DNA from: Streptomyces sp. WP-1
Lineage (GTDB): Bacteria > Actinomycetota > Actinomycetes > Streptomycetales > Streptomycetaceae
NCBI RefSeq assembly: GCF_030450125.1
Contig: NZ_CP123923.1
Coordinates: forward strand, 5,208,001-5,272,000
Direction: 5' to 3'
Length of the DNA: 64,000 nucleotides
Below, piece by piece: positions 28,305-36,516 of this stretch (positions are counted from its first letter, which is position 1; each line of letters begins with the position of its first letter). The notes below the pieces were generated by a model that was not told the DNA's origin, searched no databases, and saw only the letters and a program-made list of their open reading frames with translations. The position numbers and the translations under genes were made by a program.

Positions 28305-28952
28305 TCAGGGAGCCAGCAGCAGCGTGTTCGCGCGGGAGGTGGCGGCCTCGTAACGGCGGGCCACGTCCTGCCAGTTGACGACGGCCCACATGGCGTCGAT
28401 GAAGTCGACCTTCTGGTTCTTGTACTGGAGGTAGAAGGCGTGCTCCCAGGCGTCGAAGACCAGGATCGGGGTGGCGCCCTGGCCGACGTTGCCCTGGTGG
28501 TCGTAGACCTGCTCCACGATCAGCCGCCCGCTCAGCGGCTCGTACGCGAGGACGCCCCAGCCGGAGCCCTGCGTGGTGGCCGCGGCCTTGGTCAGCTGGG
28601 CCTTGAACCCGGCGAAGGAGCCGAAGGACTCCTTGATCGCGTCGGCGAGCGCGCCCACGCCGTCGGCGGCCAGCGGCTCGCCGCCACCGTCCTTCGGGCC
28701 GGTCATGTTCTGCCAGTAGATGCTGTGCAGGATGTGTCCGGAAAGGTGGAAGGCCAGGTTCTTCTCCAGGCCGTTGACCGAACCCCAGGACTCCTTGTCC
28801 CGCGCCTCGGCCAGCTGCTCCAGCGTGTCGTTGGCGCCCTTCACATAGGCCGCGTGGTGCTTGTCGTGGTGCAGCTCGATGATCTCGGGGCTGATCACGG
28901 GGGCCAGCGCGGAGTAGTCGTAGGGCAGCTCGGGCAGCGTGTAGACGGGCAT
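28305..28952 (-). CDS. sodF: Fe/Mn superoxide dismutase, nickel-repressed SodF type
   Basis: 215-residue superoxide dismutase that converts superoxide to peroxide and oxygen. Metal ligands are visible: His in [11 protein letters not shown], His in HLSGHILHS, and Asp/His in [18 protein letters not shown] at 28952 with GGAGGGG upstream. The upstream TTGCAA-N5-TTGCAA element is the Nur box known to repress sodF when nickel is present in S. coelicolor, where NiSOD (SodN) takes over. This identifies the gene as sodF and not a generic Mn enzyme. Position corresponds to SCO2633 by memory. Confidence 0.95.
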   Translation of the reverse strand: MPVYTLPELPYDYSALAPVISPEIIELHHDKHHAAYVKGANDTLEQLAEARDKESWGSVNGLEKNLAFHLSGHILHSIYWQNMTGPKDGGGEPLAADGVGALADAIKESFGSFAGFKAQLTKAAATTQGSGWGVLAYEPLSGRLIVEQVYDHQGNVGQGATPILVFDAWEHAFYLQYKNQKVDFIDAMWAVVNWQDVARRYEAATSRANTLLLAP

Positions 28953-28975
28953 GGGTGATCCCCTCCGGAACCTTA

Positions 28976-28992
28976 TTGCAAACTCCTTGCAA
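28976..28992. promoter_or_regulatory. Nur box (TTGCAA-N5-TTGCAA) upstream of sodF
   Basis: Two perfect TTGCAA hexamers separated by ACTCC, 24-40 bp before the sodF start. This equals the published consensus for the nickel-specific Fur homologue Nur. Confidence 0.9.
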
Positions 28993-29062
28993 CTACACGC
29001 TAGCAACAACTGCACCAGGGCGACAGGAAGGCTCCCCTTAGTGTCGATACGTTCAGTGCCGA

Positions 29063-29068
29063 TACGAT
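29063..29068 (+). promoter_or_regulatory. -10 box (TACGAT) of a leaderless HAD gene
   Basis: TACGAT ends six bases before the GTG at 29075, so transcription should begin at the start codon. Confidence 0.6.
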
Positions 29069-29074
29069 CGCGCG

Positions 29075-29836
29075 GTGATCACTTCCAGCGCCCGCACCAC
29101 GGTCTTCGACGTCGACGGCACGCTCTGCTTCGACGGACGGACGATCGACGGCGGGATCCGCGCCGCCATCGAGCGCTGTGACCGGGCCGGGCACCACCTG
29201 GTCTTCGCCTCCGCCCGGCCGGTCCGCGACCTGCTGCCCGTGCTCGGCGGGGCCTTCCCCGGCGCCACGCTGATCGGCGGTAACGGCAGCCTCGTCTCCG
29301 TCGGCGGCGAGGTCCGGGCGCGGGCCGCGTTCGAGCCCGGCGACCTCGGCAAGCTGCTGATCGAGGCCGACCGCTTCCGCGCGGGCTACCTCGCCGACGG
29401 GCCCTGGGACTACGCCTACACCGGACCGGCCGGCCACCCGATCCTCGGCCGTGTCGACCAGGGCCGCCTCGCCCGCCGGGTCGAACTCGCGGGCCTGCCC
29501 GCGGTGGTGAAGTTCCTCGTGGTCGACGCGACCGACATGCCCGCCCTCGCCGAGGCCGGCCGGGTGCTCGGCATGACCGTCCACCACCATCTCGACGAGG
29601 CGGTCATCGACTTCGCCCCGGGCACCACGAACAAGTGGGAGGCCCTCGCCTCCCTGGGCATCGACCGCTACAACGCCTTCGGCAACGACATCAACGACCT
29701 CGGCCTGCTGCGCCACGCCCACCACTCGGTCCGGGTCGGCGCCCACCCGGCCCTGGACGGCGTCGCCCGCGTCACCGTCGCCCCCGACCCGGAGGCCGTG
29801 GCCGCCGAGATCTCCCGGCTGGCCGCGCTGTCGTAG
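29075..29836 (+). CDS. HAD-superfamily phosphatase (Cof-type)
   Basis: 253-residue HAD hydrolase. Motif I FDVDGT has the nucleophile D12 and acid/base D14. Motif II is VFASARP. The C2-type cap with the SVGGEV/FLVV strands indicates the Cof sugar-phosphatase subfamily. Motif III/IV is the Lys in GTTNKW and FGNDINDLG. It probably removes phosphate from a sugar phosphate or related metabolite in the cytoplasm. Leaderless GTG start. It is divergent from sodF and converges on the permease at 29855 with only 18 bp between stops. Confidence 0.88.
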   Translation: MITSSARTTVFDVDGTLCFDGRTIDGGIRAAIERCDRAGHHLVFASARPVRDLLPVLGGAFPGATLIGGNGSLVSVGGEVRARAAFEPGDLGKLLIEADRFRAGYLADGPWDYAYTGPAGHPILGRVDQGRLARRVELAGLPAVVKFLVVDATDMPALAEAGRVLGMTVHHHLDEAVIDFAPGTTNKWEALASLGIDRYNAFGNDINDLGLLRHAHHSVRVGAHPALDGVARVTVAPDPEAVAAEISRLAALS

Positions 29837-29854
29837 CCGTCGTACGCGGTCGGG

Positions 29855-31237
29855 TCAGCGCCGGGCGCGCACCCGCTGCCAGGCGTACCCCGCCGCCGCG
29901 AGCACGACCGTCATCGTGCCGGAGGCGTAGAGCTGGACCCGGGTGTCGGGCTGCCGTGCCATCAGGACGAAGACCGCGGCCATGCCCGCGAGCGCCACCC
30001 AGGTGAGGTACGGGAACGCCCACATCCGCACCACCAGCTTCTCCGGGGCCTCGCGTTCGATGCGGCGGCGCAGCAGCAGCTGGGAGACGGCGATGAAGAT
30101 CCAGACGATCAGGATCACCGCGCCGATCATGTTCAGCAGCCACGGGAAGACGTCGTCGGGCCGCCAGTAGCTGAGCAGCACGCAGACGAACCCGACCAGG
30201 CAGGAGGTGAGCACACCGATCCGGGGCACCCCGCCGGACACCTTCGCCAGCACCTTGGGGCCCTGGCCGCGCTGGACCAGGGAGTAGGCGATGCGCGAGG
30301 AGCCGTAGATGTTGGCGTTCATCGCGGACAGCAGGGCCACGAACACCACGACGTCCATCAGCCGGCCCGCGCCCGGGATGCCGAGGTGGTCCAGGGTCGC
30401 CACGTACGGGCCGCGCGCCACGACCTCCGGGTCGTTCCAGGGCACCAGGGCGACGACGACGGCCATGGAGCCGATGTAGAAGACCGCGATCCGCCACATC
30501 GCCGTCCTCACCGCGCGTGCCACGCCCCGCACCGGGTCCTCGGACTCCGCCGCCGCGATGGTGACCGTCTCCAGGCCGCCGTAGGCGAAGACCGAGGCGA
30601 GCAGGCCGATGACCAGGCCCTGGCCGCCGTGCGGCAGGAAGTGGCTGAGGTGGGCGGTGCCGGGGGAGTCCGTGCCGGGCAGCACACCGGTGAGGGCGAG
30701 CACCCCGAGCACCAGGAACAGCGAGATCGCGCCGACCTTGAGCGCGGCGAACCAGAACTCGAACTCGCCGAAGTTCTTCACGGCGGCCAGGTTCGTGCCC
30801 AGGAAGACCACCATGAACAGGGCGACCCACAGCCACTGCGGGCTGCCGGGCACCCAGCCCTGCGCGATCTTCGCCGCGCCGATGCCCTCCAGGCCCACCG
30901 CGGTGCACAGCAGCACCCAGAAGGACCACCCGGCCGCGAACCCGGCCCAGGGCCCGATCGCCCGCTCGGCGTGGGCGGAGAAGGAGCCGGAGGACGGGTA
31001 CGCGGCCGACATCTCGCCGAGCATCCGCATGACCAGCATCACCAGCAGCCCGGACAGGGCGTAGGCGATCACGATGGACGGTCCGGCGGCGGCGATGCCC
31101 GCGCCCGAGCCGACGAACAGGCCCGCGCCGATCACTCCGCCGAGGGCGATCATCGACAGATGGCGCTGCTTGAGGCCGTGGGAGAGGGCCGGATCCTCCG
31201 CCAGGCGTGGCGTGTCCGAGCGGGTGGGGCTGGGCAT
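29855..31237 (-). CDS. Amino-acid permease (APC/AAT family), GABA-permease-like
   Basis: 460-residue, 12-helix secondary transporter. The signature at the first helix (HLSMIALGGVIGAGLFVGSGAGI) and GEMSAAYPSSGSFS are typical of AAT-type amino-acid/proton symporters such as GabP, ProY and AnsP. ATG at 31237 with GGGAGAG; the ORF can be extended to 31285 without a ribosome site. A close relative lies at 38865. Substrate specificity cannot be assigned. It stands alone beside the sulfonate cluster. Confidence 0.88.
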   Translation of the reverse strand: MPSPTRSDTPRLAEDPALSHGLKQRHLSMIALGGVIGAGLFVGSGAGIAAAGPSIVIAYALSGLLVMLVMRMLGEMSAAYPSSGSFSAHAERAIGPWAGFAAGWSFWVLLCTAVGLEGIGAAKIAQGWVPGSPQWLWVALFMVVFLGTNLAAVKNFGEFEFWFAALKVGAISLFLVLGVLALTGVLPGTDSPGTAHLSHFLPHGGQGLVIGLLASVFAYGGLETVTIAAAESEDPVRGVARAVRTAMWRIAVFYIGSMAVVVALVPWNDPEVVARGPYVATLDHLGIPGAGRLMDVVVFVALLSAMNANIYGSSRIAYSLVQRGQGPKVLAKVSGGVPRIGVLTSCLVGFVCVLLSYWRPDDVFPWLLNMIGAVILIVWIFIAVSQLLLRRRIEREAPEKLVVRMWAFPYLTWVALAGMAAVFVLMARQPDTRVQLYASGTMTVVLAAAGYAWQRVRARR

Positions 31238-31373
31238 GGGCGCGGCTCTCCCGATGCGATAGGCGGGTGTGCAATGGGCGGGCAAAAACTAACCCAGTCT
31301 GGGCGGTCCGTCCGCTCACGCGGAGAGACCGCCCAGTATCCGGACACCCGGCATTCGGAGAGTGAGACTCCGG

Positions 31374-32300
31374 TTACACCGCCGCGGGCTCCCGGGCGGG
31401 GGTGTCCGCCGGGGCGGGTACGGGTGTGTAGTGCGAGGCGTCGCCCTCGATGGAGTAGCTCTCCTTGCCCTCCAGGCCGACCGGGACGTCACCGGCGACG
31501 GTCACCCGGTGCAGCCGGCGCGGCAGGCCGTCGTAGTTGTCGATGGCGTAGTGCTGGGTGATCCGGTTGTCGAACAGCACCAGTTCCCGCTCCGCCCAGC
31601 GGTGGCGCAGGATGTTCTCGGGACGGGTCACGTACGACTGGAGCAGGTCCAGGATCGTGCGGGACTCGCCGGCCGACAGGCCCACGATCCGCTGGGCGAA
31701 CCCGCCGACGAACAGCCCGCGCTCCCCGGTCAGCGGGTGGACGCGGACCACCGGGTGGGCGGTGCGGAAGGTGATCGAGGTGAACTGGGCGCGCTGGGCC
31801 GCCCTCTCCGCGTCGATCTCCTCGTCCGGCACCGCGTAGTCGTAGTCGTTGGTGTGCTCGGCCCACAGCGTGTCGGCGAACCGGCGCAGCGGCTCGGGCA
31901 GATCGCGGTAGGCGGCGGCCGTGTCGGCGATCAGGGTCTCGCCGCCGTACGGCGGGATGGTGATCGAGCGCAGGGTGCTGGCCTGGGGCGGGTTGAGGAC
32001 GAAGGTGACGTCCGTGTGCCAGTGGTTGGCGCGGCCCCGCTCGCTGTCCACGGGCAGCACGTTCGGGGCGCCCTCGACGGCGCCGACCGTCGGATGGGCG
32101 GTGGTCAGCGCGCCGAAGTGCCGGGCGAACGCCTGCTGGCCCGCGTCGTCCAGGCCCTCGGCGGCGAAGACCAGCGCCTTGTGGACGTTCAGCGCCTCGC
32201 GGATGCCGGTCACCTCCTCAGCGGTGAGCGGCCGGGTGAGGTCGACGCCCGAGACGCGGGCGCCGATGCGCGCGGTGACCTTGGTGATCTCCAGGGACAT
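31374..32300 (-). CDS. TauD/TfdA Fe(II)/2-oxoglutarate dioxygenase, sulfonate or sulfate-ester type
   Basis: 308-residue non-heme iron enzyme that oxidises a sulfonate such as taurine, or an alkyl sulfate ester, releasing sulfite or sulfate. The iron ligands are visible: H95 and D97 in NHWHTDVTF and the distal His in RRLHRVTV; the 2-oxoglutarate Arg follows. The NDYDYAVPDE region is characteristic of the alkylsulfatase (AtsK-like) branch. It is the last gene of a five-gene minus-strand operon (SBP, permease, ATPase, LLM, TauD), 25 bp after the flavin monooxygenase, which fixes its role in sulfur scavenging. Confidence 0.9.
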   Translation of the reverse strand: MSLEITKVTARIGARVSGVDLTRPLTAEEVTGIREALNVHKALVFAAEGLDDAGQQAFARHFGALTTAHPTVGAVEGAPNVLPVDSERGRANHWHTDVTFVLNPPQASTLRSITIPPYGGETLIADTAAAYRDLPEPLRRFADTLWAEHTNDYDYAVPDEEIDAERAAQRAQFTSITFRTAHPVVRVHPLTGERGLFVGGFAQRIVGLSAGESRTILDLLQSYVTRPENILRHRWAERELVLFDNRITQHYAIDNYDGLPRRLHRVTVAGDVPVGLEGKESYSIEGDASHYTPVPAPADTPAREPAAV

Positions 32301-32325
32301 GGGGGTTCCTCTCCGAAGGGGGATG

Positions 32326-33663
32326 TCAGGCGAAGGCGGGGGACAGGTGCTGGTTCGCGGGGCGCGGCAGGCCGTAGCGCTCGCGCAGGGTCCGCCGCGG
32401 GCCGTACTCCGTGCGGAACAGGCCCCGGGCGCGCAGGATCGGTACGACGTGGTCCACGAAGGCGTCCAGGCCCGAGGGCAGCACGGGCGGCATGATGTTG
32501 AAGCCGTCGGCCGCGCCCCGGGTGAACCAGGTCTCGATGCGGTCGGCGATCTGCTCGGGCGTCCCGGCGAAGGTCTGGTGCCCGCGCCCGCCGCCGAGCC
32601 GGCCGATCAGCTGCCGCACGGTGAGCCGCTCGCGCCGGGCCAGCTCCACCACCAGCGTGTACCGGCTCTTGGCGCCCTCGACGGCGGACTCGGGCGGCAG
32701 ATCGGCGGGCAGCTGCCGGTCCAGACGCAGTGAGCCGGGGGCGAGCTGAAGCAGGCCCTCCAGCCGCCGCAGCCCGTGCTCGGGCACGATGTGGTCGTCC
32801 AGGACCTGCTCGTTCGCCCGCGCCTCGGCCTCCGTGGAGCCCAGGACGGGCACGATCCCGGGCAGCACCTTGAGGTGCCCGGGGTCGCGCCCGGCCCGCT
32901 CGGTGAGGTCCTTGATGTCCGCGTAGAAGGACTGCGCGTCGGCGAGGGTCTGCTGCGCGGTGAACACCGCCTCCGCGTACCGCGCCGCGAACGCCTTGCC
33001 GTCCGCCGAGGAGCCCGCCTGCACCAGCAGCGGGTGACCCTGCGGGGAGCGCGGCACGTTGAGGGCGCCCGCGACCCGGAAGTACGGCCCCTCGTGCCGG
33101 GGCGGATGGATCTTGCCGTCGTCGCCCCAGACACCGGCCGCCTTGTCGGCGACGATCGCGTCGTCCTCCCAGCTGTCCCACAGCTTCCGCGCCACATCGA
33201 GGAACTCGGCGGCCCGTGCGTACCGTTCGGCGTGCGCGGGCTCCTGCGCCAGGCCGAAGTTGCGGGCCGCCTCCGCGCCGGCGGTGGTGACGATGTTCCA
33301 GCCCGCCCGGCCGCCGCTGACGATGTCCAGCGAGGCGAGTCTGCGGGCCAGGTTGTAGGGGGAGTTGTAGGAGGTGGACGCGGTCGCGATCAGGCCGATG
33401 TGCTTGGTGGCCGTCGCCAGCGCCGTCAGCAGGGTCAGCGGCTCCAGGGCACCGGCCGGACGCTGGCCGAGGTCGCCCCACAACTGGGGGCTGTCGGCGA
33501 GGAACAGGCTGTCGAAGGTGCCGCGTTCGGCGGTCTCGGCGAGCCGCACGTAGTGCCGCAGGTCGACATGCGCGTACGGATCGCTCTCCGGGAGCCGCCA
33601 GGACGCCTCGTGGTGGCCGGTGCTCATCAGGAACGCGTTCAGGTGGAGTCGGCGGGTGGTCAT
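32326..33663 (-). CDS. LLM-class FMN-dependent monooxygenase (NtaA/SnaA/DszA type)
   Basis: 445-residue flavin-dependent monooxygenase that uses FMNH2 from a separate reductase to cleave C-S bonds. The family signature is visible: FLMSTGHHEASWRLPES, LADSPQLWG, and the NSPYNLARRLASLDIVSGGRAGWN type block near residue 100. The C-terminal (VPILRARGLFRTEY...TLRERYGL) is typical of the long NtaA type. Its ATG overlaps the stop of the ATPase gene by 4 bp (ATGA), so translation is coupled. No flavin reductase gene is in the operon. Confidence 0.9.
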   Translation of the reverse strand: MTTRRLHLNAFLMSTGHHEASWRLPESDPYAHVDLRHYVRLAETAERGTFDSLFLADSPQLWGDLGQRPAGALEPLTLLTALATATKHIGLIATASTSYNSPYNLARRLASLDIVSGGRAGWNIVTTAGAEAARNFGLAQEPAHAERYARAAEFLDVARKLWDSWEDDAIVADKAAGVWGDDGKIHPPRHEGPYFRVAGALNVPRSPQGHPLLVQAGSSADGKAFAARYAEAVFTAQQTLADAQSFYADIKDLTERAGRDPGHLKVLPGIVPVLGSTEAEARANEQVLDDHIVPEHGLRRLEGLLQLAPGSLRLDRQLPADLPPESAVEGAKSRYTLVVELARRERLTVRQLIGRLGGGRGHQTFAGTPEQIADRIETWFTRGAADGFNIMPPVLPSGLDAFVDHVVPILRARGLFRTEYGPRRTLRERYGLPRPANQHLSPAFA

Positions 33664-34400
33664 CGGTGGTCCTCCGTGACACCGAGGGCGGCGAGCAGCC
33701 GCTCCCGGTACTCGCCCAGGACCGGCTCCCGGTAGGAGCGCGGGTGGGGACGGTCGATGGTCAGATCGAGGCCGATACGGCCCCGCTCCAGGACGAGGAC
33801 CCGGTCGGCGAGCACGATCGCCTCGTCCACGTCATGGGTGACGAGCAGCACGGAGGGCCGGTGGCGCTCCCACAGCTCGCGCAGCAGATGGTGCATCCGG
33901 ATCCGGGTCAGCGCGTCCAGCGCCCCGAACGGCTCGTCCGCCAGCAGGAGTTCGGGCTCGCGCACCAGGGCACGGGCCAGCGCGGCCCGCTGCGCCTCAC
34001 CGCCGGACAGCTCGCCCGGCCAGGCCCGCTCCCGCCCTTCGAGGCCGACCTCCGCGAGGGCGGCCCGGCCGCGCCGTGCCGCGTCCTTCCCGTCCAGGCC
34101 CAGCAGCACGTTGTCCAGCACCCGGCGCCACGGCAGCAGCCGGGAGTCCTGGAACACCACCGAGACCTGCCTCGGCGCCGCGACCTGCCCGGACCCGGCC
34201 ACCCCGTGATCCAGCCCGGCGACGGCCCGCAGCAGGGTGGACTTCCCGGACCCCGAGTGCCCGAGCAGCGCCGTGAACTGTCCGGCGGGCAGTTCGAGAT
34301 CGATGCCGTCGAGGATCGTACGGTCCCCGAACGAGCGGTGCAGGGACCGCAGTTGGACGGCGGTGGCGGGCCGGGTCAGCTGCTCAGTGTGCGGCGCCAT
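33660..34400 (-). CDS. ssuB: ABC transporter ATP-binding protein, sulfonate import (SsuB-like)
   Basis: 246-residue ATPase of the nitrate/taurine/sulfonate importer family. Walker A GHSGSGKST, Q-loop VVFQDSRLLPW, signature LSGGEAQR, Walker B LLLADEPFGALD and H-loop LLVTHDVDEA are all present, so it should be active. It overlaps the permease gene by 25 bp and the LLM gene by 4 bp. The ssuB name follows from operon context with desulfonating enzymes. A taurine or sulfate-ester substrate is equally possible. Confidence 0.9.
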   Translation of the reverse strand: MAPHTEQLTRPATAVQLRSLHRSFGDRTILDGIDLELPAGQFTALLGHSGSGKSTLLRAVAGLDHGVAGSGQVAAPRQVSVVFQDSRLLPWRRVLDNVLLGLDGKDAARRGRAALAEVGLEGRERAWPGELSGGEAQRAALARALVREPELLLADEPFGALDALTRIRMHHLLRELWERHRPSVLLVTHDVDEAIVLADRVLVLERGRIGLDLTIDRPHPRSYREPVLGEYRERLLAALGVTEDHR

Positions 34401-35224
34401 GACAGCACCCTCCGTTCGACGAGACGGACCGCGCTGTCGGAGACCAGGCCGAAGACGCCGTAGATCAGCAGGCCGACGAGGATGGTGTCGGTACGGCCGT
34501 AGTTCTGCGCCTGGAACATCAGGTAGCCGAGCCCGCTGGTGGCGTTGATCTGCTCCAGCACCACCAGGCCCAGCCAGGAACCGGTCACCCCGAGCCGCAG
34601 CCCCACGAAGAAGCCGGGCAGCGCCCCCGGGATCACCACCTGCCGCACGAAGCCGAGCCTCGACAGGCCCTGGACCTCGGCCAGTTCGACATAGCGGCTG
34701 TCGATGCCGGCCAGCGCGGCGTGCGTGTTCAGATAGACCGGGACGTAGACGACGATCGCGATGATGGCGATCTTGAAGGTCTCCCCGATGCCCAGCCAGA
34801 GGATGAACAGCGGGATCAGGCCGAGGGTCGGGATCGCCCGGTTGAGCTGCACGGTCCCGTCGATCAGCGCCTCCCCGGTGCGGCTGAGCCCGGACACCAG
34901 CGCCAGCAGCACCCCGGCGACCAGCCCGATCGTGAAGCCGCACGCGGCCCGGCGCAGCGAGGTCAGCACATCGGTGGGCAGGGTGCCGTCGGTCCACAGA
35001 CGGCCGAGGGTGCGCAGCACCGTCCAGGGCGCGGGTATCGCGGCCGGGTCGAGCTGCCCGGCGGCCGAGGCGATCGCCCAGGCGGCCAGCACCACCAGCG
35101 GTCCGGCCAGCCGGGCGGCGGGCAGCCGGCGGCCGGGGGAGAGGCGGCGCCGCCGGCGCACCGGGGGCAGCTCGCCGGATCCGGTGGCGGGTGCGACGGC
35201 CGGCGTCGTGGTCACGGCGGTCAC
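34376..35224 (-). CDS. ssuC: ABC transporter permease, sulfonate import (SsuC-like)
   Basis: 282-residue inner-membrane permease with about six helices. The EAA loop is visible around ELAEVQGLSRLGFVRQVVIPGALP. The N-terminal 45 residues are Pro/Arg-rich and cytoplasmic. The start is GTG at 35224 overlapping the SBP stop as GTGA, with GAGGAG upstream; a second GTG at 35215 also has a good GGAGG and is a fair alternative. It pairs with the ATPase (25-bp overlap) and the SBP (4-bp overlap). Confidence 0.9.
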   Translation of the reverse strand: MTAVTTTPAVAPATGSGELPPVRRRRRLSPGRRLPAARLAGPLVVLAAWAIASAAGQLDPAAIPAPWTVLRTLGRLWTDGTLPTDVLTSLRRAACGFTIGLVAGVLLALVSGLSRTGEALIDGTVQLNRAIPTLGLIPLFILWLGIGETFKIAIIAIVVYVPVYLNTHAALAGIDSRYVELAEVQGLSRLGFVRQVVIPGALPGFFVGLRLGVTGSWLGLVVLEQINATSGLGYLMFQAQNYGRTDTILVGLLIYGVFGLVSDSAVRLVERRVLSWRRTLSS

Positions 35225-36267
35225 CTCCGGTACTCCTCGGGTACGGCCCGGGCGGCGATCGCCTCGAAGCGGTGGTCGAACAGCCCGGTCACGTCGGTGC
35301 TCTTCACGAAGCCGCCCTCGGCGAGCAGATCGGCGGTCTCCTGCTCCCACTTGATCGCCTCGTCCCAACTCGGCGGGAACAATGGCTTGTTGGCGAGCGC
35401 GGTGATGGACTTCGCCTGCGGGAGGGTCAGGTTCTGCGTCTTGACGTAGAACTCCTCGTTCCACTGGTCCGGGTGCTCGTACTGCCACACCTGGCCCCTG
35501 GCCCACTGCGGGATGTACGCGGCGATCGCGGCGGCCTTGGCGGGATCGTTCAGCGCGGCCTGCGGCGCCCAGAGCAGATTGAGCAGGTCGACCACGTCGG
35601 TGGTGACGGTGCGGGCGCCCTTTCCCGCGTACTGCTTGAGGTAGGCGGGCGCCTGGCTGTTGGCGAGCGGGGCCACGTCCACCTGCCCGGACTGGAGGGC
35701 GGTCAGGAACTGGTTGCTGGTCAGCGGCACCAGTTTCGCGTCGTCGTACGCCAGGCCCGCCTTCTTCAGGGCCCGCAGCAGGACCACGCCCTGCGCCTGC
35801 CCCTGCGAGAAGGCGAGCCGCTTGCCCTCGAAGTCGGCCACGGTACGGATGTCGCTGCCGGGCCGGGTCGCGAACAGGTAGTTCGGCCTGCGGGTCAGCT
35901 CGATCGCCACGATCTTCGCCGCGAGCCCCTGGAACTGCGCCTGGATCGGCGGGATGCCCGCGTTGTTGGCGACGTCCAGGGACCTGGCCCGGAAGGCGTT
36001 GATGACATCGGGCCCGGCGCCGATGTTCACCCAGTCGGACACGGTGAACGGCAGCGGCGGGAACTTCCCCAGTCTGAACTGGAGTTGCTCCACACCCTGG
36101 TACGAGGTGATCTTCAGGCCGGTCCCGGCGGGGACCTCGGCCGCGAGGGGCCGGGTGGCCGCGGCGCCGCCGGTGTCGGCGGTGGCCACGCCCTTGGCGC
36201 AGCCGTCGAGTCCGGCGACGGCGGCGGACGCGCCCAGCAGGGAGGTGAGAAAGAGGCGACGGTGCAT
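35221..36267 (-). CDS. ssuA: Aliphatic sulfonate ABC transporter substrate-binding lipoprotein
   Basis: 348-residue SsuA/TauA-type binding protein and first gene of the operon. An Arg-rich signal (HRRLFLTSLLGASAAVAGLDGC) ends in a lipobox-like site with Cys at 23, although Asp at -2 is unusual. The mature part has the family segments IGAGPDVINAFRA, and FSQGQAQGVVLLRALKKAG. ATG at 36267 with GGGAGA; the longer frame to 36381 would read through the upstream repeat region and is rejected. A Cys-rich peptide ORF, a hairpin and repeats complementary to the ribosome site lie in its 5' leader, which suggests control by sulfur supply. Confidence 0.9.
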   Translation of the reverse strand: MHRRLFLTSLLGASAAVAGLDGCAKGVATADTGGAAATRPLAAEVPAGTGLKITSYQGVEQLQFRLGKFPPLPFTVSDWVNIGAGPDVINAFRARSLDVANNAGIPPIQAQFQGLAAKIVAIELTRRPNYLFATRPGSDIRTVADFEGKRLAFSQGQAQGVVLLRALKKAGLAYDDAKLVPLTSNQFLTALQSGQVDVAPLANSQAPAYLKQYAGKGARTVTTDVVDLLNLLWAPQAALNDPAKAAAIAAYIPQWARGQVWQYEHPDQWNEEFYVKTQNLTLPQAKSITALANKPLFPPSWDEAIKWEQETADLLAEGGFVKSTDVTGLFDHRFEAIAARAVPEEYRR

Positions 36268-36288
36268 GGGGGTCTCCCGGAAAGAGCC

Positions 36289-36360
36289 GGTCAACGAAGA
36301 AATCCGGTCAACGGAAACGCGGAGATACACGGAGAAACGCAGGGAAACTCGGAGAAATAT
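36289..36360 (-). repeat. 10-bp phased repeats in the 5' leader of the sulfonate operon
   Basis: Read on the plus strand, five imperfect 10-mers with GGAGAAA/GGAAAC cores follow one another (36311-36360), with A-tracts repeated every 10 bp. Two copies of GGTCAACG lie at 36289 and 36306. On the transcript these appear as UCUCC-type units that could pair with the GGGAGA ribosome site of the SBP gene. Phased A-tracts would also bend the DNA. Confidence 0.6.
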
Positions 36361-36388
36361 GAGAAGCCCTGGGAGATTCACGGCAACA

Positions 36389-36403
36389 CGCGCGTCACGC
36401 GCG
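36389..36403 (-). other. Hairpin just after the Cys-rich leader peptide
   Basis: CGCGCGT-C-ACGCGCG inverted repeat, 8 bp past the leader stop codon on the minus strand. It is placed as an attenuator or anti-terminator stem would be. Confidence 0.5.
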
Positions 36404-36411
36404 GCAAACTG

Positions 36412-36462
36412 TCAGCAACAGAAGGCGTGACAGTCGGTTCGACAGCTCGTGAAGGGGCTCAT
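36412..36462 (-). CDS. Cys-rich upstream leader peptide of the sulfonate operon
   Basis: A 16-residue ORF, MSPFTSCRTDCHAFCC, with four Cys of which two are terminal and followed directly by TGA. It lies 144 bp ahead of the SBP gene, at leaderless distance from a TTGACA/GAACAT promoter, and is followed by a hairpin. An upstream ATG at 36471 would add three residues. Actinobacteria are known to use Cys codons in upstream peptides to sense cysteine by ribosome stalling at sulfur genes. The fit in position, content and downstream function is strong, but the peptide is too short for independent proof. Confidence 0.7.
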   Translation of the reverse strand: MSPFTSCRTDCHAFCC

Positions 36463-36469
36463 GACCAGC

Positions 36470-36499
36470 ATGTTCCAGGTCCCGTGCGACCCGTGTCAA
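36470..36499 (-). promoter_or_regulatory. Predicted promoter of the sulfonate operon
   Basis: On the minus strand, TTGACA (36499-36494), 18-bp spacer, GAACAT (36475-36470). This would start transcription at or next to the leader-peptide ATG at 36462. Confidence 0.5.
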
Positions 36500-36516
36500 C
36501 ATTCCGAGTTTCTGAA

